Shown: positions 36,068 to 46,029, numbered from the stretch's first letter. The stretch: DNA of 64,000 nt from Paraburkholderia sp. CNPSo 3272 (GCF_024206495.1 NZ_JAMBPQ010000025.1:40308-104307); one strand, 5' to 3'. The notes: generated by a model not told the origin, from the sequence alone. Made by a program: numbers and translations.

Positions 36068-39000
36068 ATGAACATGCGAGCCGTCGAGACCGACCGCCAG
36101 ATCGATACGGACTATCGCCTCGAAGACCGCTACCTGCGCGAGGACGGCGCCGTCTTTCTCACCGGCACTCAGGCGCTCGTGCGCATCCTGATCGAACAGG
36201 CGCGCGCGGACCGGCGCGCCGGGCTGAAAACGGCGGGCCTCGTCTCCGGCTATCGCGGCTCGCCGCTCGGCGGATTCGATCAGGAGCTGTGGCGCCAGAA
36301 GGCATTGCTCGCGGACTTCGACGTGCGCTTCGAGCCGGGCCTGAACGAAGACCTTGGCGCGACCATGCTGTGGGGCGCGCAGCAGCTCGACGCGTTTCCG
36401 GGCAAACGTGTGGAAGGCGTGTACTCGATGTGGTACGGCAAGGGGCCGGGCGTGGACCGTACCGGCGACGTGTTCCGCAACGCGAACATGCTCGGCACCG
36501 CGCGGCACGGCGGCGTGCTGGCCGTGGCCGGCGACGACCACGCGGCGCAGTCGTCGATGTTTCCGCACCAGACGGATCACGTATTCGAAGGCGCGATGAT
36601 GCCGATTCTCTTTCCGGCGTCGGTTGAGGAGTACATCGAGTACGGGCTCACCGGCTATGCGCTTTCGCGTTTCAGCGGACTCTGGGTCGGCTTCAAGGCG
36701 ATTACGGAGACGGTGGAAAGCGGCCGCTCGATGCGCGTGGGCCGCGGCGCGCCGTTGCGTTTGCCCGAAGACATCGCGGTGCCCGCACAGCGCGGCTTCA
36801 ACTACGACCCGCAATTGCGCTGGCCCGCGGAGCGCGCCGAACTGGAGCGCCGCGTGCTCGAAGAGCGCCTGCCCGGCGCGCTCGCCTTCATGCGCGCGAA
36901 TCCGCTCGACCGCGCGTTGCTGCGGCCTGCGCAGGCGCGCGTGGGTATCGTGACGGTTGGCAAGGCGCATGCGGACGTGCTGGCCGCGTTCGAGGCGCTG
37001 GGGCTCACGGCCGGGCGCCTCGAACAACTTGGTATCGGGCTTTATAAGGTCGGCATGATCTGGCCGCTCGAAACGGAGGGGCTCAAGGCATTTGCGCGCG
37101 GCATGCAGGCGCTTTTCGTCGTGGAGGAAAAGCGCTCGTTCGTGGAGCGGCAGATCAAGGAAGCGCTCTTCAACGTGCGCGCCGACGAGCGACCCTCCGT
37201 GCACGGGAAGACGCTTGGCGAGCGCGAGCCGCTGCTGTCCGCCGCGATGGAGTTCGCGCCCGAGCAGCTCGCGCAGGCGCTGCAGCGGTTTTTCCGACAC
37301 GTCGAAGTCGATTTGCCGCTGGTCGCTACGGGCGCAACCCAGGCGCGTCTGGGCGGCGCGCAGCGCGTGATCGCGCTCGCGCAGGTGCCGCCAGGCGAAC
37401 CGCTCACCCGCAAGCCGTTCTTCTGCGCGGGTTGCCCGCACAATACGTCGACGCGTCTGCCCGAGGGCTCGCATGCCGCGGCGGGCATCGGCTGCCACAT
37501 CATGGCGCTCGGCGAGGCGGGCGACACGGCGACGTTTTGCCAGATGGGCGGCGAAGGCGTGCAGTGGGTCGGCATGTCGACTTTCACGGACATGCCGCAT
37601 CTGTTCGTGAATCTCGGCGACGGCACCTATCAGCACTCGGGCAGCCTGGCGATCCGCCAGGCCGTGGCGGCGCGCGCGAACGTCACCTACAAGATCCTCT
37701 TCAACGACGCGGTGGCAATGACCGGCGGCCAGCCCGCAGAGGGCGGCCTCACCGTGCATCGCGTGGTGGCGCAGGTCCGGGCCGAAGGCGTCAACGAAGT
37801 CGTCGTGGTGACCGACCGGCCCGAGCAGTACGCGGGCTCGCAGGCGTTGCCTGCGGGCGTGACGCTCCTGCACCGCGACGCACTCGAAGCGCTGCAGCGC
37901 CGCCTGCGCGAACAGAAGGGCGTTTCGGTGATCGTCTACGACCAGACCTGCGCCGCCGAAAAGCGCCGCCGCCGCAAGCGCGGCAAGCTGATCGACCCGC
38001 CCACGCGTGTGGTGATCAATCCGGCCGTGTGCGAGGGCTGCGGCGACTGCTCCGTGCAGTCGAACTGCATCGCGATCGAGCCGCTTGAAACGGAGTTGGG
38101 CCGCAAGCGGGCCATCAACCAATCGAGTTGCAACAAGGACACCTCGTGCGTGAAGGGCTTCTGCCCGAGCTTCGTGACGGTCGAGGGCATGGAGCCGAAG
38201 CGCCCGGACGCCGCGCGCATTCAGCGCATCGAAGCCGAACTGCGCGCCACGCTCGCACCGCCCGCGCGCGTGCCGCAGGCGCTTGAGCAACATCTGCGCA
38301 TGGTGGTGACGGGTGTGGGCGGCACGGGCGTCGTGACGATCGGCGCGATCCTCGCCATGGCCGCGCACCTCGAAGGGCGCGGCGCCTCTACGCTCGACTT
38401 CACGGGCCTCGCGCAAAAGAACGGCGCGGTGTTGAGCCACGTGCAGATCGCGCAGAGCCGCGGGCTCATCACCACTTCGCGTATCGGCGCTCATGCGGCC
38501 AACGTGCTGCTGGGCTGCGACGCCGTGGTGGCGGCATCGTCTGGCGCGCTCTCGCGCTTGCCGGCCGGCGGCGCGCGCGCGATCGTGAACGAGCGCATCA
38601 ACGCGACAGCCGACTTCGTGCGCGACGGCGATCTGCCCGTGAGCAAGGCCGTCCATCAGGCCGCGATAGAGAGCGCGATGGGCGCGGACGGCGCCGTCTT
38701 CTGGGACTGCACGGCGGCGGCGGAAGCGATTTTCGGCGACGCGATAGCCTCGAACATGATGATGGTGGGCTACGCGTATCAGTCGGGCCTCGTGCCGCTT
38801 TCCGAAGCATCCATCCTGCAGGCAATCGTGCTCAATGGCGCGGCCGTGAAGATGAACGAACGCGCGTTCCTCTGGGGACGTTTGATCGCACAGGACGCTC
38901 GCGCGCTCGAACGCGTGACGGGGGCGCACATTGCGGTCGCGGACACGCCGTTCGATCTCGCTCGCTTCGTGGCCGAGCGCGAGCGCGATCTCACGCAATA

Positions 39001-39601
39001 CCAGAATGCCGCCTATGCGAAGCGCTATCGCGCGCTGGTCGATGCCGTCGCGCAGGCAGAGCGCGCAGTCGAAGGGGCCAGTGGCGCGCTTGCGCAAGCG
39101 GCGGCGCGCCATTATTTCAAGGTGCTCGCCTACAAGGACGAATACGAGGTCGCGCGCCTGCACACCGATGGCGGCTTCGGCACGTACTTGTCCGGCTTGT
39201 TCGATGGCACGGCGGGCAAGAAGACCTTCCACATGGCGCCGCCGCTCCTCACACGCCGCGATGCGCAAACGGGACGCCGCAACAAGATCGCGCTGCGCGG
39301 CGTGTGGGCCGAGCCGCTGCTGCGCGTGCTCAAACACGGCAAGGCGCTGCGCGGCACGCCGTTCGATCCGTTCGCACGGCAGCGCGACCGCGTGATCGAG
39401 CGCGCGATGATCGGCGAATTCGAGGACGACGTGCGCCTCGTACTCGGCAAGCTGACGCAGCAGACGCTTCCTGCAGCCGTCGGGCTGCTTGGGGTGCCGG
39501 GTGCGGTGCGGGGCTTCGGTATCGTCAAGGAGCGCAATTACGAGCGTTCGCGCGGTGTGCGCGAAAAGTATCGCGCGGAACTGGCAGGCGAAACGGTTTG
39601 A
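36068..39601 (+). CDS. Indolepyruvate ferredoxin oxidoreductase, fused alpha-beta form
   Basis: 1177-residue thiamine-dependent 2-oxoacid oxidoreductase that decarboxylates aryl-pyruvates (from Phe, Tyr, Trp) or branched 2-oxoacids to acyl-CoA. Pyrimidine-binding region at the start (GLVSGYRGSPLGGFDQ), thiamine diphosphate site near residue 517 (NLGDGTYQHSG), and an Fe-S region near 654-705 (CEGCGDCSVQSNC, then CNKDTSCVKGFC). The gamma-type domain follows from about 745 (GVGGTGVVTIGAILAMAA). ATG 36068 is preceded by GGAGAC. Divergent from an Lrp regulator; an SDR gene follows at 41 bp. Confidence 0.92.
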   Translation: MNMRAVETDRQIDTDYRLEDRYLREDGAVFLTGTQALVRILIEQARADRRAGLKTAGLVSGYRGSPLGGFDQELWRQKALLADFDVRFEPGLNEDLGATMLWGAQQLDAFPGKRVEGVYSMWYGKGPGVDRTGDVFRNANMLGTARHGGVLAVAGDDHAAQSSMFPHQTDHVFEGAMMPILFPASVEEYIEYGLTGYALSRFSGLWVGFKAITETVESGRSMRVGRGAPLRLPEDIAVPAQRGFNYDPQLRWPAERAELERRVLEERLPGALAFMRANPLDRALLRPAQARVGIVTVGKAHADVLAAFEALGLTAGRLEQLGIGLYKVGMIWPLETEGLKAFARGMQALFVVEEKRSFVERQIKEALFNVRADERPSVHGKTLGEREPLLSAAMEFAPEQLAQALQRFFRHVEVDLPLVATGATQARLGGAQRVIALAQVPPGEPLTRKPFFCAGCPHNTSTRLPEGSHAAAGIGCHIMALGEAGDTATFCQMGGEGVQWVGMSTFTDMPHLFVNLGDGTYQHSGSLAIRQAVAARANVTYKILFNDAVAMTGGQPAEGGLTVHRVVAQVRAEGVNEVVVVTDRPEQYAGSQALPAGVTLLHRDALEALQRRLREQKGVSVIVYDQTCAAEKRRRRKRGKLIDPPTRVVINPAVCEGCGDCSVQSNCIAIEPLETELGRKRAINQSSCNKDTSCVKGFCPSFVTVEGMEPKRPDAARIQRIEAELRATLAPPARVPQALEQHLRMVVTGVGGTGVVTIGAILAMAAHLEGRGASTLDFTGLAQKNGAVLSHVQIAQSRGLITTSRIGAHAANVLLGCDAVVAASSGALSRLPAGGARAIVNERINATADFVRDGDLPVSKAVHQAAIESAMGADGAVFWDCTAAAEAIFGDAIASNMMMVGYAYQSGLVPLSEASILQAIVLNGAAVKMNERAFLWGRLIAQDARALERVTGAHIAVADTPFDLARFVAERERDLTQYQNAAYAKRYRALVDAVAQAERAVEGASGALAQAAARHYFKVLAYKDEYEVARLHTDGGFGTYLSGLFDGTAGKKTFHMAPPLLTRRDAQTGRRNKIALRGVWAEPLLRVLKHGKALRGTPFDPFARQRDRVIERAMIGEFEDDVRLVLGKLTQQTLPAAVGLLGVPGAVRGFGIVKERNYERSRGVREKYRAELAGETV

Positions 39602-39642
39602 CATATCGGATAACTAATCGATAACCCATGGAGGCGATTCAA

Positions 39643-40410
39643 ATGATTGTGCAGGACAAGACGTTTTTCATCACGGGCGGTGGTTCTGGGCTCGGCGCGG
39701 CGGTGGGCCGACATCTGCTCGAGCGCGGCGCGAATGTCGTGTTCGGCGATATCGACCTGGCCCGTGCGCGTGACGTGGCGGCTCTCGGCGGCGAGCATGC
39801 ACTGGCCGTCGAGGTGGATGTGACGCTGGCGGCAAGCGTCGAGTCGGCCATCGCGCTCGTCACGCAGCGCTTCGGTGCGCTGCATGGCGTGGTGAACTGC
39901 GCGGGGATCGCACCGGCGCAGCGCATCGTCGGAAAAGAAGGGGCGCATTCGCTCGATCTGTTCGCGAAGGTCGTAAGCGTCAACCTCATCGGCACCTTCA
40001 ACGTGATGCGCCTCGCCGCCGTGGCGATGGCGAACAATACGCCCGACGCCGGCGGCGAGCGCGGCGTGATCGTCAATACGGCTTCGGTGGCCGCGTACGA
40101 TGGCCAGATCGGACAGTCGGCCTACGCGGCCTCGAAGGGCGGCGTCGTTTCGCTCACGCTGCCGGCGGCGCGCGAACTGGCGCGCAACGGTGTTCGTGTA
40201 GTGACCATCGCGCCCGGCATCTTCGAAACGCCGATGCTGCTCGCCATGCCCGCCGAAGTGCAGCAGGCGCTCGGCGCGGGCGTGCCGTTCCCGCAGCGTC
40301 TTGGGCAGCCCGCGGAGTTCGCGGCGCTCGTCGAGCATATCGTCGGCAACCGCTATCTCAACGGCGAGGTGATACGGCTGGACGGCGCCTTGCGCATGGC
40401 GCCGCGCTGA
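39643..40410 (+). CDS. Short-chain dehydrogenase, 3-hydroxyacyl-CoA (HSD10) type
   Basis: 255 residues. NAD motif TGGGSGLGAA at 11-20, NCAGIAP, catalytic Ser in NTASVAAYDGQ and Tyr/Lys in SAYAASKGG, C-terminal RLGQPAEFAALVEHI. The long insertion with KVVSVNLIGTFNVMRLAA matches the HSD10/3-hydroxy-2-methylbutyryl-CoA dehydrogenase group. GGAGG at 39630-39634 stands 8 bases before ATG 39643 and decides the start over ATG 39628. It follows the indolepyruvate oxidoreductase gene, which makes acyl-CoA, so a role in the onward beta-oxidation-like step is reasonable. Confidence 0.88.
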   Translation: MIVQDKTFFITGGGSGLGAAVGRHLLERGANVVFGDIDLARARDVAALGGEHALAVEVDVTLAASVESAIALVTQRFGALHGVVNCAGIAPAQRIVGKEGAHSLDLFAKVVSVNLIGTFNVMRLAAVAMANNTPDAGGERGVIVNTASVAAYDGQIGQSAYAASKGGVVSLTLPAARELARNGVRVVTIAPGIFETPMLLAMPAEVQQALGAGVPFPQRLGQPAEFAALVEHIVGNRYLNGEVIRLDGALRMAPR

Positions 40411-40502
40411 TACCCGTTTTCTGTGGGGCCGACCGCCGCGGGGACGTCGCAGACCGCGTATCGTAGAATCGGAACCATCGACTCACGATATTCGAAAAGC
40501 AC

Positions 40503-41408
40503 ATGGCCAAGGACGTGACCTTGCGGCAGTTCCGCTACTTCGTGGCGGCGGCCCAGAACGGGCAGTTTTCGATGGCGGCGGCGGCCGAGCATGTCTCGCA
40601 GTCGGCGATCACCAATGCGGTGCTGGCGCTCGAGGAGGCGCTCGGCACGCGGCTTTTCGTGCGCTTGCCCCAAGGCGTGGCACTGACGCCGGACGGACAG
40701 GACTTCCTCAATCACGCGCGCCACGTGCTGGAGTCGGTGCGCGACGCGCTGCATAAAGCGCCGTTTCGCGCGCACAGCCTGCGCGGTACGGTGCGCATGG
40801 CCGCCTCCTATACGCTGCTCGGCTATTTCCTGCCGGAACTCCTTGCACGGTTTCGCGCGACCTATCCCGAGATCGAGATCGATCTGCACGATCTGGACCG
40901 GCCCGCCATCGAACAGGCGGTGCTCGCGGGCGAGGTGGACCTCGGCGTCGCCTTGCTTTCCAACGTGGAGCGGCGCGCGCGCTTCGGCCACCACTTGCTG
41001 ATGCGTTCGCGCCGCCAGTTGTGGGCCGCGCCGACGCATCCGCTCGCACAGATGGGCACCGTCACGCTGCGCGACATCGCGCGTTACCCCTATATCCAGC
41101 TCACGGTGGACGAGGGCGAGGCCTCGACGCTGCGCTACTGGAAAAAGCGCCGCGTTGCGCCCAATATCGCGTTTCGCACGAGTTCGATGGAGGCGCTGCG
41201 CGGGCTCGTGGCGCATGGCTTTGGCGTGACGATACTCTCGGACATGGTGTTCAGGCCGTGGTCGCTGGAGGGCAAGCGCATCGACGCGTGCGCCATCGAG
41301 GATGCCATTGCGCAGATGGAAGCGGGCATGTTGTGGCATCCTGGTGCGGTGCTCAGCGACCCGGCGAGAGCGATGCAGCAGTTTTTGATTCATGCTTGCG
41401 GGAATTGA
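40503..41408 (+). CDS. LysR family transcriptional regulator
   Basis: 301 residues: N-terminal helix-turn-helix (LRQFRYFVAAAQNGQFSMAAAAEHVSQSAITNAVLALEEALG core) and a periplasmic-binding-like effector domain (PEIEIDLHDLDRPAIEQAVLAGEVDLGVALLS core). It lies on the same strand after the SDR gene and before the antiporter gene, so its target is not obvious; the SDR/oxidoreductase genes are candidates. Confidence 0.92.
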   Translation: MAKDVTLRQFRYFVAAAQNGQFSMAAAAEHVSQSAITNAVLALEEALGTRLFVRLPQGVALTPDGQDFLNHARHVLESVRDALHKAPFRAHSLRGTVRMAASYTLLGYFLPELLARFRATYPEIEIDLHDLDRPAIEQAVLAGEVDLGVALLSNVERRARFGHHLLMRSRRQLWAAPTHPLAQMGTVTLRDIARYPYIQLTVDEGEASTLRYWKKRRVAPNIAFRTSSMEALRGLVAHGFGVTILSDMVFRPWSLEGKRIDACAIEDAIAQMEAGMLWHPGAVLSDPARAMQQFLIHACGN

Positions 41409-41463
41409 AGGGGGCGGCCGCGCCCCTCCACTCACCGTACCAGGGTAAAAACGAGGAAGCCTC

Positions 41464-43050
41464 ATGTCGGCTGCGTCGGCGTTCAAGCTCGTGCTCCTTT
41501 CGCTCATCGCCATCATCGCGCTCGAGCTGCTCGCCAAACGTCTGCGCCTGCCGCCCGCTGCCGCGCTGCTGGTAGGCGGCGCCGCCATGGCCTTCGCGCC
41601 CGGTCTGCCGCCGGTCGTGATCGACCCGGACCTCGTTCTCATCGTGTTCCTGCCGCCCTTGCTGATGGACGGCGCTTACTTCTTCGTCTGGTCCGACTTC
41701 AAGCGTTACCTCGCGCCCATCCTGCTCTTCGCCATCGGCGCCGTAGCATTCACGACGTGGGCGGTTGGCGTGGTCGCGCATTGGGCCGTTCCTTCGCTGC
41801 CGTGGGCAGCATGTTTCGCGCTGGGCGCGGTGGTGTCGCCGCCCGACGCGGTCGCCGCGAAAGCCGTGCTAGAGAGGCTCGCGCTGCCGCGCCGCCTGAT
41901 GGTGCTGCTCGAAGGCGAGAGCCTGCTCAACGACGCCGCCGGTCTCGTGCTGTTTCGCTTCGCCGTCGCGGCGGCATTGACGGGCGTCTTCAGCGAGCCG
42001 AATGCGGCGCTCAGTTTCGTCGGGCTCGCGCTGGGCGGCATTGTGGTCGGCGCTGTCGTCGGCTATGTCGTGGTGTGCCTGCTGCGTCAGCTCGAAGATG
42101 AGTATCTGATCATCACCGCCTCCGTCCTCGCAGGCTGGATCGCCTATATCGCGGGGGACATGCTGGACGTTTCGAGTGTGATCGCCACGGTCACGTGCGG
42201 CATGCATCTAGGCTGGCATCAGCACGAAATCTTTTCGGCCACGGTGCGCAGCCGCGGCACGGCGTTCTGGCAGGTCATGGTCTTCGTGCTGGAGGCGCTG
42301 GTGTTCGTGCTGATCGGCCTCTCGCTGCGTGGGGTGATGCTGCGCCTCGGCGGGACGGCCAATGCCGTCGCGCTGCTCGGTCCCGCTGCGATGGCCGTGG
42401 TGCTCGCCGTTGTCGTATCGCGCTGCGTGTGGACGTATGGGACCGAGATCGTCAGGGCCGCGCTAAACCGGATGGTACCGGCCCGCGTGAAAGCGCCGGA
42501 CTTTCGCGGCGCAACGGTGGTGAGCTGGGCCGGCATGCGCGGCGTGGTTACGCTGGCCATTGCGCTTGCGCTGCCGGAGGCGATGCCTGGCCGCGATCTC
42601 ATTCTCTTCGCCGCGTTCGCCGTCATTCTGTTCACGGTGCTGCTGCAAGGCACGACCATTGGGCCGCTCATCAAACTCATCAGACCTGCGAACGATATGG
42701 AAGATGAGGAACCCTACCTTAGCGAGCCGCAGGCATGGGCGCGCGTCGAAGCCGCGCAGCTGGCGGCGATCACGCCGCTCGTCCATGGGCAGGACGGCAG
42801 CGTGATCCACCCGCGGCTGCTGGAGCAGTACACGTATCGTGCGAACCTGACGCGCAATTATGCAAACGCCGAGAGCTTTCCTCAGGAGATGCGCACCTCG
42901 CACTACGACGTCGTGCTGGCCGCCGTGGAGGCAGGACGCGCGGAGCTGTTGAAGCTGCACCGCGCTGGACTGATCCACGACGAACTATTGCGCGTGCTCG
43001 AACGCGATCTCGATCTGGAAGAGCTGTCGGCGCGACATGGGAAGGGCTGA
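41464..43050 (+). CDS. Cation:proton antiporter (CPA1/NhaP type)
   Basis: 528 residues, about 12 membrane segments. CPA1 signatures: FLPPLLMDGAYFFVWSDF, GAVVSPPDAVAAKAVLERL (the DAVA ion-site region), LEGESLLNDAAGLV and WAGMRGVVTLAIALALPE, then a cytoplasmic tail of about 110 residues. It exchanges Na+ or K+ for protons. No partner gene next to it; it converges with the WXXGXW-repeat lipoprotein gene. Confidence 0.92.
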   Translation: MSAASAFKLVLLSLIAIIALELLAKRLRLPPAAALLVGGAAMAFAPGLPPVVIDPDLVLIVFLPPLLMDGAYFFVWSDFKRYLAPILLFAIGAVAFTTWAVGVVAHWAVPSLPWAACFALGAVVSPPDAVAAKAVLERLALPRRLMVLLEGESLLNDAAGLVLFRFAVAAALTGVFSEPNAALSFVGLALGGIVVGAVVGYVVVCLLRQLEDEYLIITASVLAGWIAYIAGDMLDVSSVIATVTCGMHLGWHQHEIFSATVRSRGTAFWQVMVFVLEALVFVLIGLSLRGVMLRLGGTANAVALLGPAAMAVVLAVVVSRCVWTYGTEIVRAALNRMVPARVKAPDFRGATVVSWAGMRGVVTLAIALALPEAMPGRDLILFAAFAVILFTVLLQGTTIGPLIKLIRPANDMEDEEPYLSEPQAWARVEAAQLAAITPLVHGQDGSVIHPRLLEQYTYRANLTRNYANAESFPQEMRTSHYDVVLAAVEAGRAELLKLHRAGLIHDELLRVLERDLDLEELSARHGKG

Positions 43051-43087
43051 TACTTTTCCGCGCGTTCTTCCGGCGCACGATGCAGCC

Positions 43088-43303
43088 TTAGTACCCCTGC
43101 ACCCAATGCCCCGGAATCCACACCCACTGGTTACCTTCCCAACGGTAATGTCCCTTGGACCACGCATAGCCCTCGGCGGGTGCGGGTGGCGGTGTCTCGA
43201 CGCGCGGCGCCGGCTCCGGGGGATGGGCGGGCTCCACGATACACGCGGAAAGCAGGGCGGCGCAGGCGACCAGGGTCACGGGGTGCAGTAGTTTTATCTT
43301 CAT
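43088..43303 (-). CDS. Small WXXGXW-repeat lipoprotein
   Basis: 71 residues; GGAGG precedes ATG 43303. Lipobox LSAC (Cys21), a Pro/Glu linker, then aromatic repeats GYAWSKGHYRW and QWVWIPGHWVQGY. This is the YXWGXW/BcpO-related type, exported, of unknown function. It lies 120 bp after the DUF1501 gene on the same strand, and a second, longer protein of this type lies at the other end of that gene block (47780-48118). Confidence 0.82.
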   Translation of the reverse strand: MKIKLLHPVTLVACAALLSACIVEPAHPPEPAPRVETPPPAPAEGYAWSKGHYRWEGNQWVWIPGHWVQGY

Positions 43304-43423
43304 GGCGGGTGTCCTCCACTGACTGAAATTGTTTGGTTATCCGAACGGCTGGCCGATCTCGTCGCGTGCCGAGCATCCGGGGCCTCGAAAAGCGGCCGCT
43401 TCGGTGTTGCTTGTTCTAACCAT

Positions 43424-44572
43424 TCATGCCCTTATCAGACCCGTTGCCGCATTTTTTGTGCCCGCATCGCCGAATAGCGTCGATGCCGTGCGCTGCGGAT
43501 CGAGCCCGAGGCTCTGCGCGGCCGCGCCCGCGATCAATGCGTCGAGAGAGGCCGTGGGCTTGAGGTCGCGCGACTCGTAGAGATCCGCGCTGCGCAGCCC
43601 CGGCCAGTCGGCCTGTACGCGTCCGCCTGCCACAGCGCCGCCTACGAGCATCGCCACCGAAGCCTGCCCGTGGTCGGTGCCCCCCGTGCCGTTTGCCGCC
43701 GCCGTGCGGCCGAACTCGGTCGCGACGAGCACCGTGGTCTTGTCCCACGCGGGGCCGAGTCCGTCGCGCAGCGAGGCGAGCATCGTGTCGAGCGCCTTCA
43801 GCTGATTCGCGAGCCGGGCATTCTGCGCGCTGTGCGTGTCCCATCCGCCGGTTTCGATCATGGCGATGCGCGGGCCGTCGGGGCGCGAGAGGAAGCCCGC
43901 CGCAAGCTTGCCGACGCTCGCGGGGTCCTGGCGCGCACTGGCGGCGCCCGCAAGCCCACGTGCGTTCATCGCCGAAGTCCAGAGCGCGCGCAGTTGCGGA
44001 TCGGCTTCGTAGAGCGCGGACACGCGCGTGAGCAGATCGTCGGACGCGCTCGGCAGCGCCGAGGGCGCGTACGAACTCACCTGCACCGCGCCGCGCAGTG
44101 CGAGCGGCACGGTAGGCGCTAGCGCAATGGCGTTTTCGCGCGAGGCAGGCAACATGGCGACGAGGCGATTGAGCCAGCCGTCCTTGACCTGATAGGGCGC
44201 GCGGCCGCCCGTTTCCAGCACGTTCTGACCGTCGAAGTGCGAGCGGTCGCGATAGGGCGAAGCGATCGCATGCACGAAGAGCGCCTGCTTCTCGCCATAC
44301 ATCTGCGCCATCTGCACGAGCGACGGATGCAGCGCGAACGTGCCGTCGAGTTTCGTGGCCTTGTCGATGTCGATGGCGAGCGGGCCGCGCAGCGTAGCGT
44401 AGGCCGGCTCCGCATAGGGCACGACGATGTTGAGTCCGTCGGCCGCGCCGCGCTGGATCACGAACACGAAGCGGCGCTCGGTTTCGACGCTGGCGAAAAC
44501 GATCTGCGGCGCGACGAGCATCGCGCCCGCGCCGGCGGCGGCGACGCGCAGGAAATGGCGGCGGGAAACCAT
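43424..44572 (-). CDS. DUF1501 family exported protein
   Basis: 382 residues; Tat-type leader (MVSRRHFLRVAAAGAGAMLVAP). DUF1501 belongs to the sulfatase/alkaline-phosphatase-like fold; seen are FVIQRGAADGLNIVVPY, HFDGQNVLETGG, IAMIETGGWDTHSAQNARL, TTVLVATEFGRTAAANG and GTDHGQASVAMLVGG, where the D, H and T residues are likely metal ligands. GAGGAG precedes ATG 44572, 5 bp after the DUF1800 stop: the pair is translationally linked, as it usually is in other genomes. Substrate unknown. Confidence 0.9.
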   Translation of the reverse strand: MVSRRHFLRVAAAGAGAMLVAPQIVFASVETERRFVFVIQRGAADGLNIVVPYAEPAYATLRGPLAIDIDKATKLDGTFALHPSLVQMAQMYGEKQALFVHAIASPYRDRSHFDGQNVLETGGRAPYQVKDGWLNRLVAMLPASRENAIALAPTVPLALRGAVQVSSYAPSALPSASDDLLTRVSALYEADPQLRALWTSAMNARGLAGAASARQDPASVGKLAAGFLSRPDGPRIAMIETGGWDTHSAQNARLANQLKALDTMLASLRDGLGPAWDKTTVLVATEFGRTAAANGTGGTDHGQASVAMLVGGAVAGGRVQADWPGLRSADLYESRDLKPTASLDALIAGAAAQSLGLDPQRTASTLFGDAGTKNAATGLIRA

Positions 44573-44577
44573 GGCGG

Positions 44578-46029
44578 TTATCTCCTCAGGAAATCGGGCG
44601 AGACGAGCAGCAAGGCGATCGCAGTGGACGCGCTTTCGGCATGCGCGACCGCGGTGGCCGTGGGCGCGCTGAGCGTGGCGCCCATGAGCGTGCTGCCGAG
44701 CGTGCGCGGGTCGAGCCGGTCGCCCACGCGCGCCGAAAAACGCTGCGCGACTTCCACGCGGCGCACTAGCGCATCGGGCGCGGCCCAGCTTGCGGCGATG
44801 TCGTCGTAGCCGGCGGGCGAGCCCGGCCGCCACACGGGCTGGCCGAGCTGCGTGAGCAGCGGCGCGGCGTTGATGTCGCCCGCGTCGCCGGGTTCGCGCC
44901 AGCCGAGACCGCGCATCGACGAAACGGTCCACTCCCACGGCGTCTTGAACTTCGCATCGACGGGCGCCCACGCTTGCGGCGCTTCAATGAGCGCGCGATA
45001 CACGGTGGGCAGGTCGCCGCCGCTTTGCTCGAAGGCGAGCGCAAGGCGCTCGGTGAGCGCCGGCGGCGGATTGTCGGCAACGAAGTGACGCGCGAGCTGA
45101 AACGCGATATGGCGGCTCGTGGCGCTCGCGTGCGCGAGGTCGTTGAGGATGGCGAGCGCCTGCTGCTCCCCCGCTTGATCGTAGCGCTTGCCCATCACGG
45201 TGCGCGTGCCCGGCTCGTGCAGCGCGGGGCGAAACACGAAGCTGCCGGGCGCGGCATTGCCGGGCTGCGGCCCGCGCACGCCTGCCACGCTCCAGCCCGT
45301 GAGCGCACGGGCGAATTCGGTCACGTCGTCCTGCGTGTAGCCGGTGCGCACGCCGAGGGTGTGCAGCTCCATGATCTCGCGTGCAAGGTTCTCGTTGAGG
45401 CCGCGCTTGTGCGCGGGGTCGCGCTGATCGGCGCGCAGCGCGGCGCGGCTGTCGGGGCCCACGGAGCGCGTCTGATCGAGAAAGAGCTGCATGGCAGGGT
45501 GCTGCTCGACGGCAACCAGCATGTCCGCGAAATTGCCGAGCACGTGCGGCCGGATCGCTTCCATTTCGAATGCGCCCGCAATGCCCGCGATCAATGCCTT
45601 GTCCACCGATACGGCGAAGTGGTTCGACCAGAAGTGCACGAGGCGCTCGACGAAAGGCGTGTCGGTCTGCAAGGCGCTCGCGAGGCGCGCGTTCACCGCG
45701 CTGCGGTAGATGCCCACGCTCTCGCGGCGGATCGCCTGGTTGGCCGCGCGGCGTGCGGCTTGTTGAGCGTTCTCTTGTGCATTGGCCCCGGAAGCGGCGC
45801 TCGCGGCCGCGTCGGCCGCCATACCTTGCTGGCGCTCTTCCTCGAAGCGCGCGGCGAGCGCCAGCGCGCCGGGCTCGTTACGCCACGCCGCGGGCGAAGG
45901 TTCGTATGCGTGGAGCTGGCCGAGCAGCCAGCCATGGGGGTCGGCGGGCGGCGGCTCGTCGGCGCGCGCGCCGAGGCCGAAGCGGTTCATGGCGATCGCG
46001 CCGGCGCGGACATTCGAAAGGCTTTCCAT
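44578..46029 (-). CDS. DUF1800 family protein
   Basis: 483 residues beginning MESLSNVRAGAIAMNRFGLGARADEPP, the usual DUF1800 opening. Other hallmarks: ERLVHFWSNHFAVSVDK, DARALLRADQ-like RAALRADQRDPAHKRGLNENLAREIMELHTLGV (core LNENLAREIMELHTLG), DVTEFARALTGWSV, and ATSRHIAFQLARHFVADNPP. Function unknown, almost always encoded next to DUF1501. Both probably act at or beyond the cytoplasmic membrane. Follows the Spy/CpxP-like gene by 85 bp. Confidence 0.9.
   Translation of the reverse strand: MESLSNVRAGAIAMNRFGLGARADEPPPADPHGWLLGQLHAYEPSPAAWRNEPGALALAARFEEERQQGMAADAAASAASGANAQENAQQAARRAANQAIRRESVGIYRSAVNARLASALQTDTPFVERLVHFWSNHFAVSVDKALIAGIAGAFEMEAIRPHVLGNFADMLVAVEQHPAMQLFLDQTRSVGPDSRAALRADQRDPAHKRGLNENLAREIMELHTLGVRTGYTQDDVTEFARALTGWSVAGVRGPQPGNAAPGSFVFRPALHEPGTRTVMGKRYDQAGEQQALAILNDLAHASATSRHIAFQLARHFVADNPPPALTERLALAFEQSGGDLPTVYRALIEAPQAWAPVDAKFKTPWEWTVSSMRGLGWREPGDAGDINAAPLLTQLGQPVWRPGSPAGYDDIAASWAAPDALVRRVEVAQRFSARVGDRLDPRTLGSTLMGATLSAPTATAVAHAESASTAIALLLVSPDFLRR

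Noticed and set aside
36026..39604. 1192-codon minus-strand open frame opposite the indolepyruvate oxidoreductase
   Set aside because: Composition dominated by Arg, His and Ala with no domain; antisense shadow of a real gene.
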